Assembly (NCBI GenBank): GCA_012932295.1
Contig: JAAONU010000001.1
Span: 45,295,134 to 45,359,133, forward strand
Source: Cyclina sinensis
Taxonomy: Eukaryota; Mollusca; Bivalvia; Venerida; Veneridae
Length of the DNA: 64,000 nucleotides
Reading direction: 5' to 3'
Shown: piece after piece, positions 44,965 through 56,867 of the stretch
Layout of the letters: the number at the start of each line of letters is the position of its first letter
How positions within the stretch are numbered: position 1 is the stretch's first letter
Made by a program: the position numbers and the translations under genes
The notes under the pieces: generated by a model
Told to the model about the DNA's origin: nothing
Databases searched by the model: none
The model's input: only the letters and a program-made list of their open reading frames with translations

Positions 44965-45577
44965 CAAAAAGTCATTATAAGAAATTTCCTGTTTGTCAGA
45001 CTTAGTCTGTATGTTTCTGAGAGTAATGGATTCAGTGAAATAATGAAACTAGATTACAGTATAAAGCAAAGCTGAGACCTGGCATATGCCATATAAAATA
45101 CATGTATATGTGTATAAACATTCAGTATTATCTCATATATGTGTATGTGTAAATAGGAAATGGGAGATGAAAATTTACTACACATTTTGAGGATTGTGTT
45201 CTTAAACAGGACTTATTTCCAGCTGGAAACATTGTTAGACTGTTAACATTTATGTTAACTTTTTTTTTTAATTCATGATTTTATCATAATCGTCAGTTAC
45301 TCAATGTAATTTTGAGTCATAAAAGCTTCGTGAAATGATTTTATACATATTTTTCAGACATGTATATTTACACACTCACACATACGTATATAGTTTAAGT
45401 CGTTCATGAAATTTTGCCGATAATACAAAACGTTTGGCACCATATCACAATTACAAATGGATCTCCTGTTTTGCATGCTTCCAATGTTTCACAATAAATA
45501 ATAATATTATAGCACAACAATGCAGGCTGGAGAATAAAGTTTTATATCTGTCAAGGTCAGTTGAAAACCCAATAGAA

Positions 45578-45583
45578 TTTAAT
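45578..45583 (-). terminator. Alternative poly(A) signal of the nested gene
   Basis: TTTAAT on plus reads ATTAAA on minus, 86 bases past the stop codon. This is the common variant hexamer and the nearest candidate. Confidence 0.25.
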
Positions 45584-45668
45584 TCTCGAAATCCCTTCAG
45601 TGGTTTTCACTGACCTTAAACTTGAGTGATATAACTGAACACTTCTTCTGGATTAAAACATTTAAGCA

Positions 45669-47069
45669 CTAGACAACTGAATATAAGGTGGGATCACTAA
45701 GTTCCTCAATGTAAGGCTTATGCACCATAGCTTGTGTTATTGTAAGTTTTGGAGTTGGCTCCGGTATACTGTGTAACGGACTCCTCATGCTGTATATTCC
45801 ATTGTCTGGGTTTATGGGCCGCATATGACTGGTGCTTGTTATGCTGTATCCTGGAATGTGAGAATTCACTGGTATATGTCCATTCATTGGCATTGAGTTA
45901 TTAAAAGGAAGCTGGTAACACAGTTGTTGGTGTTTTATCGGTCCATGATCATTTACTGGACCTATGTATCCAATGCTATGCATTGGACCGAAACTGTTCA
46001 TATCACTTCCATAACCAATACTGTTAGGCTGGCTGAATGTTCCATTTCCATAGCAACCATGTGGATGAGGATTATTCTGATTAGAACAATTGTCAGAACA
46101 CAGTCTTATTCCGTAATTTCCTGCACATGTTACAGGTCCAACATGGCTGTCTATGCTATGCAGTCGACTGCCATGTACATCGTTTATAGATTTACTGATG
46201 TATTGTACACTGTTACACAATTGTCCAGAACTATGGCCAAGGTAGCTGGTTGACGGCATAGTGGCCATGTCTGGTTGAGATGAAAGTATTGCATTATCAC
46301 TGTGTGTATTATTATGAGATTCACTACATGTATTTCCAACACTGTAATGCTGACTAGGTGGTAGGGGCAATCTCTGGAATCTTTTCCTGTGTTTACTCGA
46401 GTTCCTGTTCATATATGACACTAGTGGCTGTTGTCCCATTTCATTTGGATGTATTTTGATTGGTTTAAATAATGGAACAGCATCTTGCACTTGTAAACTG
46501 TGTACCCCACTTCCTGGCCCACAATTCTCCTGTGCATTTCCAGTACTACTACTAGCACTATGGATATATTGTCCAGATCTGGAACTCCGAAATCCCGAGT
46601 CATCTGAGTCATCAGATGCTTGTGAATTTGGACGAATACTCTCACTTCTCTGTACTTGAGTACTGTTCTCCCCATTACAGTGAATCTGATTTAAATCTGA
46701 AAATCCACTGTCTGGGTTAGTACGATACATTGCAGGGTTATCAAATCCCTCTGTAGGCTCAGGGCTTTCCTCATAATTGTCATTTGATTTGTTCTTGTTG
46801 TTGTTGTTATGAGCTAAAGTGTCATTAAGCAGTGAAGGATCTTTGAATGGAGGAAGTGGAGGTGGCGGGGGCTCATAATCTTTTCCAAGGGCCCTTAACT
46901 TCTCTATCTTGTGAGGGTCATGCTTCTTGTATAGAATTTGGTTCCGAATTCGCATTCTATACCAACAATAGCAGAACACAACGAAAAGTGCGATGGTAAC
47001 CAGTGCTGGTATCAACACCCCGAAGAAAAACAACAGATTCATGTTGGTTTTGTTTACCATTCTGACCAT
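45669..47069 (-). CDS. Single-pass membrane protein with long motif-rich cytoplasmic tail, family unknown
   Basis: This is by far the longest non-repetitive ORF in the window (466 codons, stop TAG). Residues 1-10 are short and polar, 11-35 form a strong membrane segment (LLFFFGVLIPALVTIALFVV), and a basic stop-transfer follows (WYRMRIRNQ), so the N-terminus should be outside and about 430 residues inside. Visible tail motifs: a poly-Pro run PPPPPLPP (67-74), FDNPAMY (109-115, NPxxY-like), DSGFSD, DSGFRS (157-162, DSGxxS type), basic KHRKRFQRLPLPP (226-238), a His/Asn/Ser/Gly-rich disordered middle, and C-terminal YSVV, a class I PDZ ligand. The composition suggests a signalling or adhesion-receptor tail. 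There is no signal peptide or ectodomain in this exon; upstream exons could supply one, since splice acceptors lie just before the ORF. An in-frame TGA lies 15 bases before Met1. The gene lies antisense within the presumed UTP6 intron. I do not recognise the family. Confidence 0.85.
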   Translation of the reverse strand: MVRMVNKTNMNLLFFFGVLIPALVTIALFVVFCYCWYRMRIRNQILYKKHDPHKIEKLRALGKDYEPPPPPLPPFKDPSLLNDTLAHNNNNKNKSNDNYEESPEPTEGFDNPAMYRTNPDSGFSDLNQIHCNGENSTQVQRSESIRPNSQASDDSDDSGFRSSRSGQYIHSASSSTGNAQENCGPGSGVHSLQVQDAVPLFKPIKIHPNEMGQQPLVSYMNRNSSKHRKRFQRLPLPPSQHYSVGNTCSESHNNTHSDNAILSSQPDMATMPSTSYLGHSSGQLCNSVQYISKSINDVHGSRLHSIDSHVGPVTCAGNYGIRLCSDNCSNQNNPHPHGCYGNGTFSQPNSIGYGSDMNSFGPMHSIGYIGPVNDHGPIKHQQLCYQLPFNNSMPMNGHIPVNSHIPGYSITSTSHMRPINPDNGIYSMRSPLHSIPEPTPKLTITQAMVHKPYIEELSDPTLYSVV

Positions 47070-47104
47070 GTAGAAAATGTTTCCTCAACCTGCCTGGTAG
47101 CCAT
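47054..47104 (-). promoter_or_regulatory. Upstream ORF overlapping the nested gene's start
   Basis: An ATG at 47104 in strong context (AAAGATGG) opens a 16-codon frame, MATRQVEETFSTWSEW, whose TAA ends 15 bases into the main ORF in another frame. Met1 of the main ORF has a weaker context (T at -3). If this transcript form exists, the uORF should reduce initiation at Met1 and Met4; Met10 lies just after the uORF stop. Confidence 0.5.
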
Positions 47105-47145
47105 CTTTAGAGGTCAAGGTCACTTCTGCCACATGTATGGAGTAT

Positions 47146-47169
47146 CTGAAATGTTGAATGATAAAAAAA
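47146..47169 (-). other. Likely splice acceptor upstream of the nested gene's coding exon
   Basis: The minus strand reads CTTTTTTTATC then ATTCAACATTTCAG, a good pyrimidine tract and CAG, placing the exon start at 47145, 76 bases before Met1. A second possible acceptor, TTTTCTACATGGTCAG, lies inside the ORF start and would join an upstream coding exon in phase 2. Confidence 0.5.
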
Positions 47170-50100
47170 GTTTAGGGTCAATTTTTTCACTGAGGTTAAA
47201 GTAAGATACAAAATTTAAGTACTTACTTAAAAAAAAAAAAATTTAAAGATTGTATTTGCAAATTTCCATCTTAATTTAAAGAACATAAGATTCTTTCTAG
47301 ATGATTTCGGTTTTATTTAGGTCAAATGACATGCAACAGTAAAATTCAAATGTATATTTTTTTACAGTAAGAAAATGCAAAATGCAAATTGTTGCAGTTA
47401 TTATTCATATAAAATTCAAATTAATGTCATTAAAAGAAACATTTTGACAACCTTGTCAGTAATGTCACACTGATATACATATAAAACTATTAAAAATTCA
47501 TAAATGTGAAAGGAACCAATATTTCCATTATAGGTTTTGTAATTAAGATTTCAAATAAAACAATTAAATTTGTCACAAAACTAGCATCCATTTCAGATAT
47601 ATTTTTACATTTGTTACCAGAGTGATCGGAGTTGTGTTATTGTTATTTTCAGTTTGTTTCCGAAGACAGCCTTTAACTTACTTGTCTGAATTTTATACCC
47701 TACAATAATTACATTTTTAGTCTGTTACCTTTGTTTTTAATGCGTTACTTTTTTGTGAAACAGCGTTTTTTTTTTCAGTTTTATCTCTACAAGATTTTGA
47801 GATAAGAGGAATGTGTCGTCCGTTTTTACTGACTTCAGAAATTTGAAACTAACTGTGCATAACTATTTGGTAATTGTCATTTTTGCTTTTATTCTCTTCT
47901 GAAAAAAGTGTAATTTTTGTTATTTTTATCTGCTTTTTAGCCAGTGTTAAATCTAGCATCAAATGAGAAAAAGGCTTGTCGACAATAGGTGATGAGTCAA
48001 CGGAAAATGTCACTTAAATATTCAACCATGTGAAAATACATTTCTGTGTCAAATTTTGTCTATATATTATAGGGCAGTAATATATGACATTTTATATTCA
48101 TGTGGTGACTTTGGTGTATACAGTACATTTTTCTACTTTTTATCGGAAATTCGTGACTGATACATCCACAGTGAACAAATTTCGTGAGAGTAGTAAAATG
48201 GCATTTTAAAAAAAATACAGATGCAGTAATGTACACATTTAATGTTTTTGCCTTCTAATATTTTTTTTCATGTATAAAACTGTTCCGTTTTCTTTTAACG
48301 TCAGTGCAATTAATATATAACATATATAATACTGATAATTTCAACAATATGTGTAGTTTGACTCAACATCTTTAATGTTTTATATAAAATTTGATCAAAT
48401 AGGGATTTTAGGTACTCTTGTATTTAAAATATGTGTTCTAAAAAGTACCTTGCAAGGAAAACAGAACCTTTATGGTAAAATTACACTCATTGTAAAACGT
48501 GTTTGAAGCATCCATATGGAAATTACGATTAAGTATTTATAAGTAGAAAATTTTGACTCCAAAAGTTTAAATCCTAAGAGTCTAAAAGAATTTTTAACTT
48601 CCAGAAATGTTTTAAAAGTAAATGAATATGAAATTTAAGTCTTTTTTCACACAACACTAACTTCTTGTTGTGGATACTGTTAATAGAGTATTTCTTTCAG
48701 GGGTCACCTGCTTTGTTTATTTAGTTGTATTTTATTGAAAAATGAAAACTTTCTTTTCTAAAATACGAGGCTGAATTATATTTGCATTGATCAAATATTG
48801 CCATGTTTAGCTGTTAGCTAGTCAATATTTGTCTTGTTTCGACTGGACAATAGTATACAAATATACAAACTAGGTGCCCGCAGTTTGACGCTGTGTTTTC
48901 AAATGTCCGTTGAACCTCAGGAGTTAACAACTTATGAGAGTCTATTACAGGAGGTTAACATAATAAAAGTTTTTCTAACATTGATCACAACTGTCAAGAA
49001 TAATGTAATAATTATTTAATGGGGGCCCCATTTTTGTGGCGATCTAGTATTTGCCTGATTGTTCGTCATTAAAACCTTGGTAAATAATAATTTTGACGAA
49101 TAACAATACACATCCAGAGAAAATTACTCAAAATAACAGAGCCTGAAATGATCTTGCAATTGATTTTTACTTATCGAAAGGACGTGAAAGTCCTGAGATT
49201 TGTGAATGGGGGTTAACAGATGACTGAAAATTGCCGCTTTGTGGTAGTCTCAGTGGGAAAATTATTGCGGATAAGTTTACATTAAATGCTTTGTGTTCAT
49301 GCAAGGTATAACCCTGCATGAAATGTCCTGAATTCTATTGTACCTGAAGTGATGTTTAATAGACGCAAACATTTCAAATCATCCGAGTTGAAATATTGTC
49401 CGAAAATCTGTTTGCAAGGATGATATTATTCTTGTATTAAAATTTCTTTATGCACAAAATGTCAGATATGAAACATAAATAGAAACATTAAGTAACATAA
49501 ATCATTCTTTATAGTTCATCATCAGCTTTGTTATATGGCAAAAGCATATTTGTATTAGATTTTAGTTTTGACCTAATTTTTAGTAAATCTTGAACATTTT
49601 GTCATTTTGTTTGATTCAGAGAGAAAACCTGTCTCAAGAATATATATTTTTATTTTTTTATGCTGGTGTGAATGTCATGTTTAATTGATCAGATATTTAT
49701 TTATTGATTAGTCTTAAAATTGACAGATTTGTTTTAGCTTTATGCAATTAAGCTATTTTTATAGATGACATGTTGAATTACTTTTTATAAACGAGTATCT
49801 CATGTACAATATTGAACATTTCATGAACATAGTTTTTGCTGTTGCATGGGATCTTGCTTTTTGCCTTTCATACATGTTTCTTCTTTCGTTGTTGAAAAAT
49901 GTTCCTTTATTTTCAGTTTGTTCGGACTTCTTTTAGAGCAGTTTTAAGAAATCAAATATTCATAAACCACCTGGAACAATTATGTAATTATCCACGACTG
50001 ATCAAAGGCATTATAACAACTTACTAGGGAATTTTATTACTGGTGACAACGACACTGAAATATTTATAACAATGAATAATGAAGCCACATGCAATACTAT

Positions 50101-53100
50101 TCTATCTGAGATTGCTTTGTAGTTGATTTAATGTTGTTTGGCTCATGTCTGTGAAAAATTGTGGTTCTTAGGTCCACATATTATTGGACACAGTTTTCAT
50201 AATAAATGAATCTAATATATTTTTCACAGTCACATCGCAAACTTGTTCATTTCATGACTAAAAGTATACCGTAAGCTTTATGACTGTTAGAATTCTGAAA
50301 AGAAAGTATTTGTGAAATGTGTTAAAGAATAAATGAAGAAGCCAATAGTGATTAGTCCTTGAATTTGCTAGTAAGTTCTTTTAAAGTTCAAGAACAAACA
50401 TGGAACTGCATCGTAACATGTAAATTACGACTTCATAGCCACAACTGAAAAGAATGAGACAATATGCGACTAATTTAAAGATTGTGATCTCCTATTTCAA
50501 CAGTTTTGTTTCTCATCGTGTCTTTCAAAAAATAGTGCTTACTTGGTCGAAAAAAGTGGAACCAGTTCATTTAAATTCGGTTTACATAAACATTTTGTTC
50601 CCTGTTTGTTTAAAATTTACTTGAAATTTAGACATGGAAGTAATTTTTTAAAATTAGTGAAATACTTATTCATAACAATTAGCTGTTCGTTTATATAACA
50701 AATCAACTAAAAACATACATTTAACTGCAGTGACATTTTGTATGTTATAGTCTGTAGTTTGGCATTGAAACCTTTTAACTTCAAAACTTTTCAACAGATG
50801 ATATCTATCAAAGGATAATTAATTAAAAATTATGCACTTTGTTTCTGAAGTTTTGCTTCAGCAAAAACAAAGAAAAATTTTCATCATAAACCACACACAG
50901 TTGTTGCTCAATTAATGGACAACATGCTAATAGTTGCAGTAAATATTTGTAAGGCCATGTTATTAACTAGAATATATTTTCAGAATTTGTTTTGGTTAGG
51001 TTAATACAAAGAAACCATCACATTGGCAACTGTTCTGTGAAGAGACTCATTTGATATGTTACAAAATTATGTTTTTTACCAGGTTTGTTTGACATTTAAT
51101 TATGAAAAAACTTGGTTTATGTTAATTGAGTAATTAGTGAGGGCTGGTAGATATTTCACACAACATAAAGTATCCTGAAATGTTACCTTTGTTAGGTAAA
51201 TGATTTTTTTTCTGTAGCTAGGTATGTTGTTAAATAAATGATTCTCTTTGGCTTGGTAAAGTTATTCCCCTAATATTTCTGATAATTGCCAAAATATGTG
51301 CTTACTTTTTCTATATTTTACCTTATACATAGGTTCAAATAAATTATAGTAGTTCAATAAATATGTATAAGTCTTGAATATGTTTTATGTTTAAATCAAA
51401 GCACAATTTGATAATGAGAGGCCTGACTTTCGTTTTTGACTTAAAACACCTGAAACCAATGTTATATAGCAATTTCATTTCTGTTTTTAAATTGTGAATC
51501 ATCAGATGATATAAAAGTTGAGGTAAGACTTCAGTAAAATGTAAAATATTTTACCAACCTAAAAAAGTATTATTTAATGATTGCTACAAATGTCCTCTTC
51601 AATACATCTTTGAGATGCGTGAGTAATACTGATTGAAAGTTGAATTTGCGCTAAATTTAGAAATAGTTTAAATATTTGTGTTACCTGTTAAAAAATCAAT
51701 GTGAATAAGAATTGGGAGAACACGATAAACTCCTTTAGATGGATTCTTCTTAAAACTCCTTTTGATGAATTTTTCTTTTTATCCAAATTTTTTCTGCCGA
51801 AAAAGACAACATGTCTGAGAAGAATAACTGCACAGGATGTCAGATGTATTGTGGGGTTGACAAAATAAAACATGAGCTTTAGTAGATAAAATCGGCCCAT
51901 TTCGACATGACCAATTAACTCAGAAAATATCCAAACTCGCAGTTAAAGGTAAATCGCAAATCCGATAGAACATAATTGCATGAATTTCTTTCAACGTTTA
52001 CAAAGTAATTTTCTGAATTGCTCTATTCTCAATTGGAGAATATTGTCTAGATTTAATATGAATGCTCCAAACGCCTAAAGGGGGAAAAATGTTTTACAAT
52101 ATAAAAATCATACAGCACTCCATAACAGAGTATTTCGTACAATCTTAACATGTCTGTAAATGAAAGACAAACATGTTTAATGTTACATTGTGTCACAATG
52201 TTTAGGAAGGAATTTTATTTTCATTGCAGTTTTATTACTTGACAGTTAGTTGTAGACAGATTTTACATTCTCTAATGTCTTTGTGTTAAGATATTGTCAT
52301 TTTTCCTGCTCTTTTGAATTGTTAACGTTTCCGTTACGATGACATAATTATAACCTTAACAAAGTGTGATTCATATGAAATATCATTTAAATTTTTACCT
52401 AAACTTCACTAAATATCATTTTAAGTTTTTACCTTAAAGCTTCACATAATAGAAATACCATACATTTTAATAATACAACTAATTATAAAATACAAGTTAC
52501 AAAAATGTTAAATTCCAACTTACTGATTTCAAATTCTTAAATCCTTGAGAATCAGGTAATAAAATAAGGTCCCTTCGATATAGACATCAATCATATGTTA
52601 ATTAGATTAACATGTACACTTTTTTATTTATAGTAGTGAAAATAATTCCTTACAGAAATATTTTCCTAATCCGAATAAAAGGCATATCCTTTAATGATTA
52701 TGTAGCCGTGTGTATAACTCGCTGCCGGTATAAAATCTGAACAAAGTAAACCACGCTCTCACCAAGTATTAGTGTTGGGATTAAGTAGTAAATGATAGCT
52801 TGGTACAGAAAAATGACCATTGTGAAATAGAGAGTTCAGTACCACTAGACAACCAACTCTATCCTACGCTATTTGTGGATTTTTTTTATCGCTTTTAAAC
52901 AGTTTCAGTTGTTTTATTTTGTGTGATAAGGAATATTAAAAACTGATAGGAAGCAAGTAGGCTGAGTAAATATTGTGTCAGTTTCAGCCCTGCTTGATTT
53001 ATCTGCAACCATTTGCAATATTATACCTTTAATTGATAGAGAACAATTCATATTGATTTGAATGAAGCTTTTAAAAAAGAATAATTCATAGAAGTGATGT

Positions 53101-53539
53101 TAGCAAGTTCTTAATGTTTTATATTTCATGACATTTGTGTCCATAAATTTATTTTTAATTCAAATTAATTTTTTCTATAAATTAAAACTCAAATTAACAG
53201 AGTGACATGTTAAGGAAGTTCATATTATATTCAGATTTCTTTTTCCTATGAAATGAAAAGTCAACTTACGCAGACATGTTAGGAAAGTTAATCATGTTTC
53301 AAAGTAAAATCCTGCAGTGAATATTCAAATACGTCCATTATATATACTAAGTTGTATTACATAGCAGAGAAGCAAGTTGCTCACCGAAAAATGCAAAAAA
53401 CAAGTGTGTATAATCCGATTTGCTGAACACATCAGGTGTTAACACTTATTATAGTTCCCCGTTTATCATTTTCATAAAGCCATGAAAAAGTTCACTAGCT
53501 ACTTGAAAGCTTGCCACAACAAATAAACCAAAATAAAGA
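47170..53539. other. No gene seen; presumed 5' intron of the nested gene
   Basis: Very AT-rich with no supported coding exon on either strand. A good minus-strand donor (CTGC|GTAAGT) at 53268-53269 could pair with the acceptor at 47146. Confidence 0.4.
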
Positions 53540-53780
53540 CGACTGTTAGACAGTAGACATCGAGGTACAGAGTACACTATCAATCTTACAGCGCGATACG
53601 ACATACACGATGTCCTTATCCCACCTCCGTGTTAAAACCTGAACGTGGTAGTTATCGCAATCTGCAGTAATTTGTCATGTGTTAGCCGTGTGTCCCGTTT
53701 GATGTGAGCGGCTCATGTTACTTTTGTTCAGTTAGTTTCTGAAACCACTACTAGAATCCTTGTCATGGATGGTTAAACCC
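53540..53780 (-). promoter_or_regulatory. CpG-bearing stretch, candidate promoter of the nested gene
   Basis: CpG dinucleotides cluster here (GACATCGAGG, AGCGCGATACGACATACACG, CTCCGTG, AACGTGG, TATCGC, AGCCGTG, GAGCGGC) in a neighbourhood almost devoid of CpG. It lies 6.5 kb upstream of the minus-strand ORF and just before a good minus-strand splice donor. No TATA box or transcript evidence supports it. Confidence 0.3.
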
Positions 53781-55578
53781 CATTCCTAGGCTTCGAATGC
53801 ACAATCATTCGGTCATTTAAGTGAAATTAAGTAATTCAATCACTTTAGTCAGCAGCTTTCGTAAATTGACAGTAGCCATTTGTTAATTGAGGCAGAAATC
53901 GTCCCTCTTCACATGCAAACATAGAATTAGATATTCCCACTCTGATGATAAAATATTAAGTAGTTGTTTCCTTGACTAAAGGTGCAAGTCAGCTTCAGGG
54001 GGTCATCTTTTGTATCAGAAGTTTTGATTGGTGAAATGATACATGCATAATTTGCTGATAGCCCAGTCACTTAATTATAATATATTGTAAATTTTGCCTA
54101 AGGATATTACACTGTTTCATATTTTATGAAGTTGAATGCTCCACGATTTACTCTTACCTAGGTGAAAGTGAACTGAAATTGCCCCTGGATACTTTTAACA
54201 CTTGGTTGAAATGACTATACAAAAACATACCTCATACATTATTCTAAATGACTGTATAATACAGTTATATGCAAATCATATTCTTATATTTACACTTGTC
54301 TTGGTCCTTAAAATATTATTTTTTCATTAATATAAGAATATTAATGAATTTCATCTGCAATATTGCATTGTTTACATGTTCAGTGATAGGAGATTAAAAG
54401 CTAAACTATATGTATTTACTTTGACACTTTTAATTTAAAATCAAAATGTTAAGTTAGATGATTAAATTGGAAAATAGAATAAGAAAAAATAAAGAGAAAT
54501 TATTTCTTTACAAAAATTAATGAAATTATTCATAATGTAATCTATTAAGTAAAATCAAAAGACTTACCAGATTTTCTGTATAACTGAAGATAATGACTTT
54601 GTCTAGTAATTTCAAAATAACTGTATTGCAATGTATTTCCATTTATTTATATTCCAGACTAACTTGATGCAACTCTTACAATGTGTGAACAGACAAATAA
54701 TTCCTCTGATAGTTCTGGAAAGCTTGTATACTGTATAATGTCTTATAGCTCTTTTATACTGACTAATATTTCTCCTTCATAATGCTCAGTTCAGTGAATT
54801 GGTTCCACTCAAAATGCCACTACTGACTGGGAAAATTATTGCCAACCATTCCAAATCTATTAAGAATAATATAACACACAAGGGTCCACATCAGAACTGG
54901 TCTTTTCTATTGAGTTAACAGTACTAATGTATCAGGGGCCAGGACTGACCCTTTTATTGAATCTTTGACACTTTATGGTAGATAATAGTAGATAATGAAA
55001 AGCTTTCTTCAAACAATATGATGCCACTGTTATCTGTGGTTATTAAGATTTTAAGGATATTATACCCAACTCCCTTCAGAGTTATCATCATAATTAGATT
55101 TAGATTAGATTGGCTTTTCATCTGAACTAGCTCCTTTAATTACCTTAAGATCCCTATCTGTAATTAAATGCCAATTATGCAATAGGAAAGAGAATTGAGT
55201 TATAATTATACTTGCTGAGGTGATAATGAAAAGGAAGTGTAGCCCCTAATTAGGGAGTTCTACTTGTCATGTGATATTTTTGGCCCATATGGTCAGATAG
55301 GTGAAAGCGGAGAGAACTACTCAATAAAGTTGTTAATTTCATTTTATATTTTTATGTGAAAGAATAAAAAAGATAGAATTATAGTCATAAATAATAGAGT
55401 ATAACATCATTTTTTCAGTAATAAATTAAATAAATAATTAAATATGCTAAAAAATTTATCAGAGAAATGGAAAAAAAACCTAGCAGAAACTGTTGAAATA
55501 TAAGGTACCTTTTTATGAAATGGGCTATGGTGAGTATAATTCTAATGTTAAGCTTATTTAAAAAAAAAGCAGTATTTT
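53781..55578. other. No gene seen
   Basis: AT-rich. The stretch 55130-55260 contains several TAATTA/ATTA-type strings (CTGTAATTAAATGCCAATTA, CCCCTAATTAGGGAG, the last a perfect palindrome), which could be homeodomain sites but are expected by chance in such sequence. Confidence 0.4.
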
Positions 55579-55604
55579 GGGGGGGGGGGGGGGGGGGGGG
55601 GGGG
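55579..55604 (+). repeat. Uninterrupted run of 26 G
   Basis: A single mononucleotide tract in AT-rich DNA; the exact length is likely to be uncertain in any assembly. It can form G-quadruplex on plus and C-rich structure on minus. Confidence 0.9.
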
Positions 55605-56833
55605 ATTAAAAAGAGAAATTGATGAAAGTTATGATTTTTAGTATAATTTGGTTTAGTAAGAATAAAGGCCACTAGGTTGGAAATGATTTTAACATAAAAT
55701 AAAGACAGATAAAAATGAACAATTACGAAAATAAAATTGAAAAAAATCATTTTGAACTATTGGCTTCTGATGCACACTTTAGGTGTTCAAGAACATTCAG
55801 TTAGTTTCGGTTGATTCAAAAGAAATGATTAAAAAAAATCATAAACAGAGACTGTCATAAATTTTGAAGAACTTGCAATTTTTGAAACCATGCCTTTTTT
55901 TTCTAACAATAAATTTGAACCCTTTATTTATGCCTGTACTTTCTCGTTAAGCACTTGATTTAACTTTGGTCAGGTAGTAATTTGTGGTTTATTATAATAT
56001 AACAACCTGTTGGACATGCCAATTATGGTTTTCTTGGCTTTTTACTTTTGAATGAATTCTATGTTGAAGATTATTTCGTCCCCGTCCCTACATTCTGTCC
56101 CTGTTTGACCCATAGAACTGCAGACACATGGCCTTGCAGATCTTTGTGTTAAGAAAACCGTTTTATTATGAAGATTCAATGAACATTTTAATGATACTGT
56201 ATAAAGTAACACATAGTGGTCAGCTACTATTACTCTCGCCAAATTGTAGGTTATTTGCTAAAGGGAGTTGTTGTTAAGACTGGAGAATAATTATCATATT
56301 CAAGGTGAAATGTAATTAAATCAAAGATTGCATCGAAAAAGTATGACTGTGTGAAAAGAAAAAAATGGACAGATATTATTTTAGTGGGGGTTAAAACATT
56401 ATCTTCTAATTTTAGATGCAGTAACGTTCATTTAATAATTTTTTCTAGTGTCGTCAGCTGATGTCATGTATTTAAGGTCGTACATGGCCTGCAGATATGA
56501 TGACTGTGTAAGCTGTGATTACAGTTATTAATGTAACATGCCAGACTGGTATTTTTCTTGCTTTATTAATTTATGCAAGCTCGGAACAAAGTACTTGTTA
56601 GACATTTAACAGGTTACGTGTTTGGTGGTTCATTGCGAACATTAATTTTGTCACTTTTTTATGGCAGTAATACTGACATAAAATTTAGTACTCCCTTGTC
56701 TACCCATTTTTCCTCCACTTTAATTTAAAGGACATTCACACCTGAACCCTGTCATTGTTTCTCCAAGTATCCTTGATAATGTCAGTAGTTTTTAGCTAAA
56801 AAAAAACCCACATTGACTTGCAGGTAAAATACA
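55605..56833. other. No feature seen
   Basis: AT-rich, no supported ORF or repeat. Confidence 0.5.
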
Positions 56834-56867
56834 CCCCCACCCCCTTGCCCCCACCCCACTTCACCCC
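56834..56867 (-). other. G-quadruplex motif (C-rich on plus)
   Basis: Five tracts of 4-5 C on plus (CCCCC-A-CCCCC-TTG-CCCCC-A-CCCC-ACTTCA-CCCC) give a canonical G4 pattern on minus. Confidence 0.7.

Noticed and set aside
45924..46253. 109-codon plus-strand frame opposite the nested gene
   Set aside because: It is antisense to a better-supported ORF, has odd composition and no homology; a shadow frame.
55415..55750. 111-codon minus-strand frame with a Pro run
   Set aside because: The prolines come from the 26-base homopolymer, and the rest is AT-rich hydrophobic text typical of noncoding DNA.
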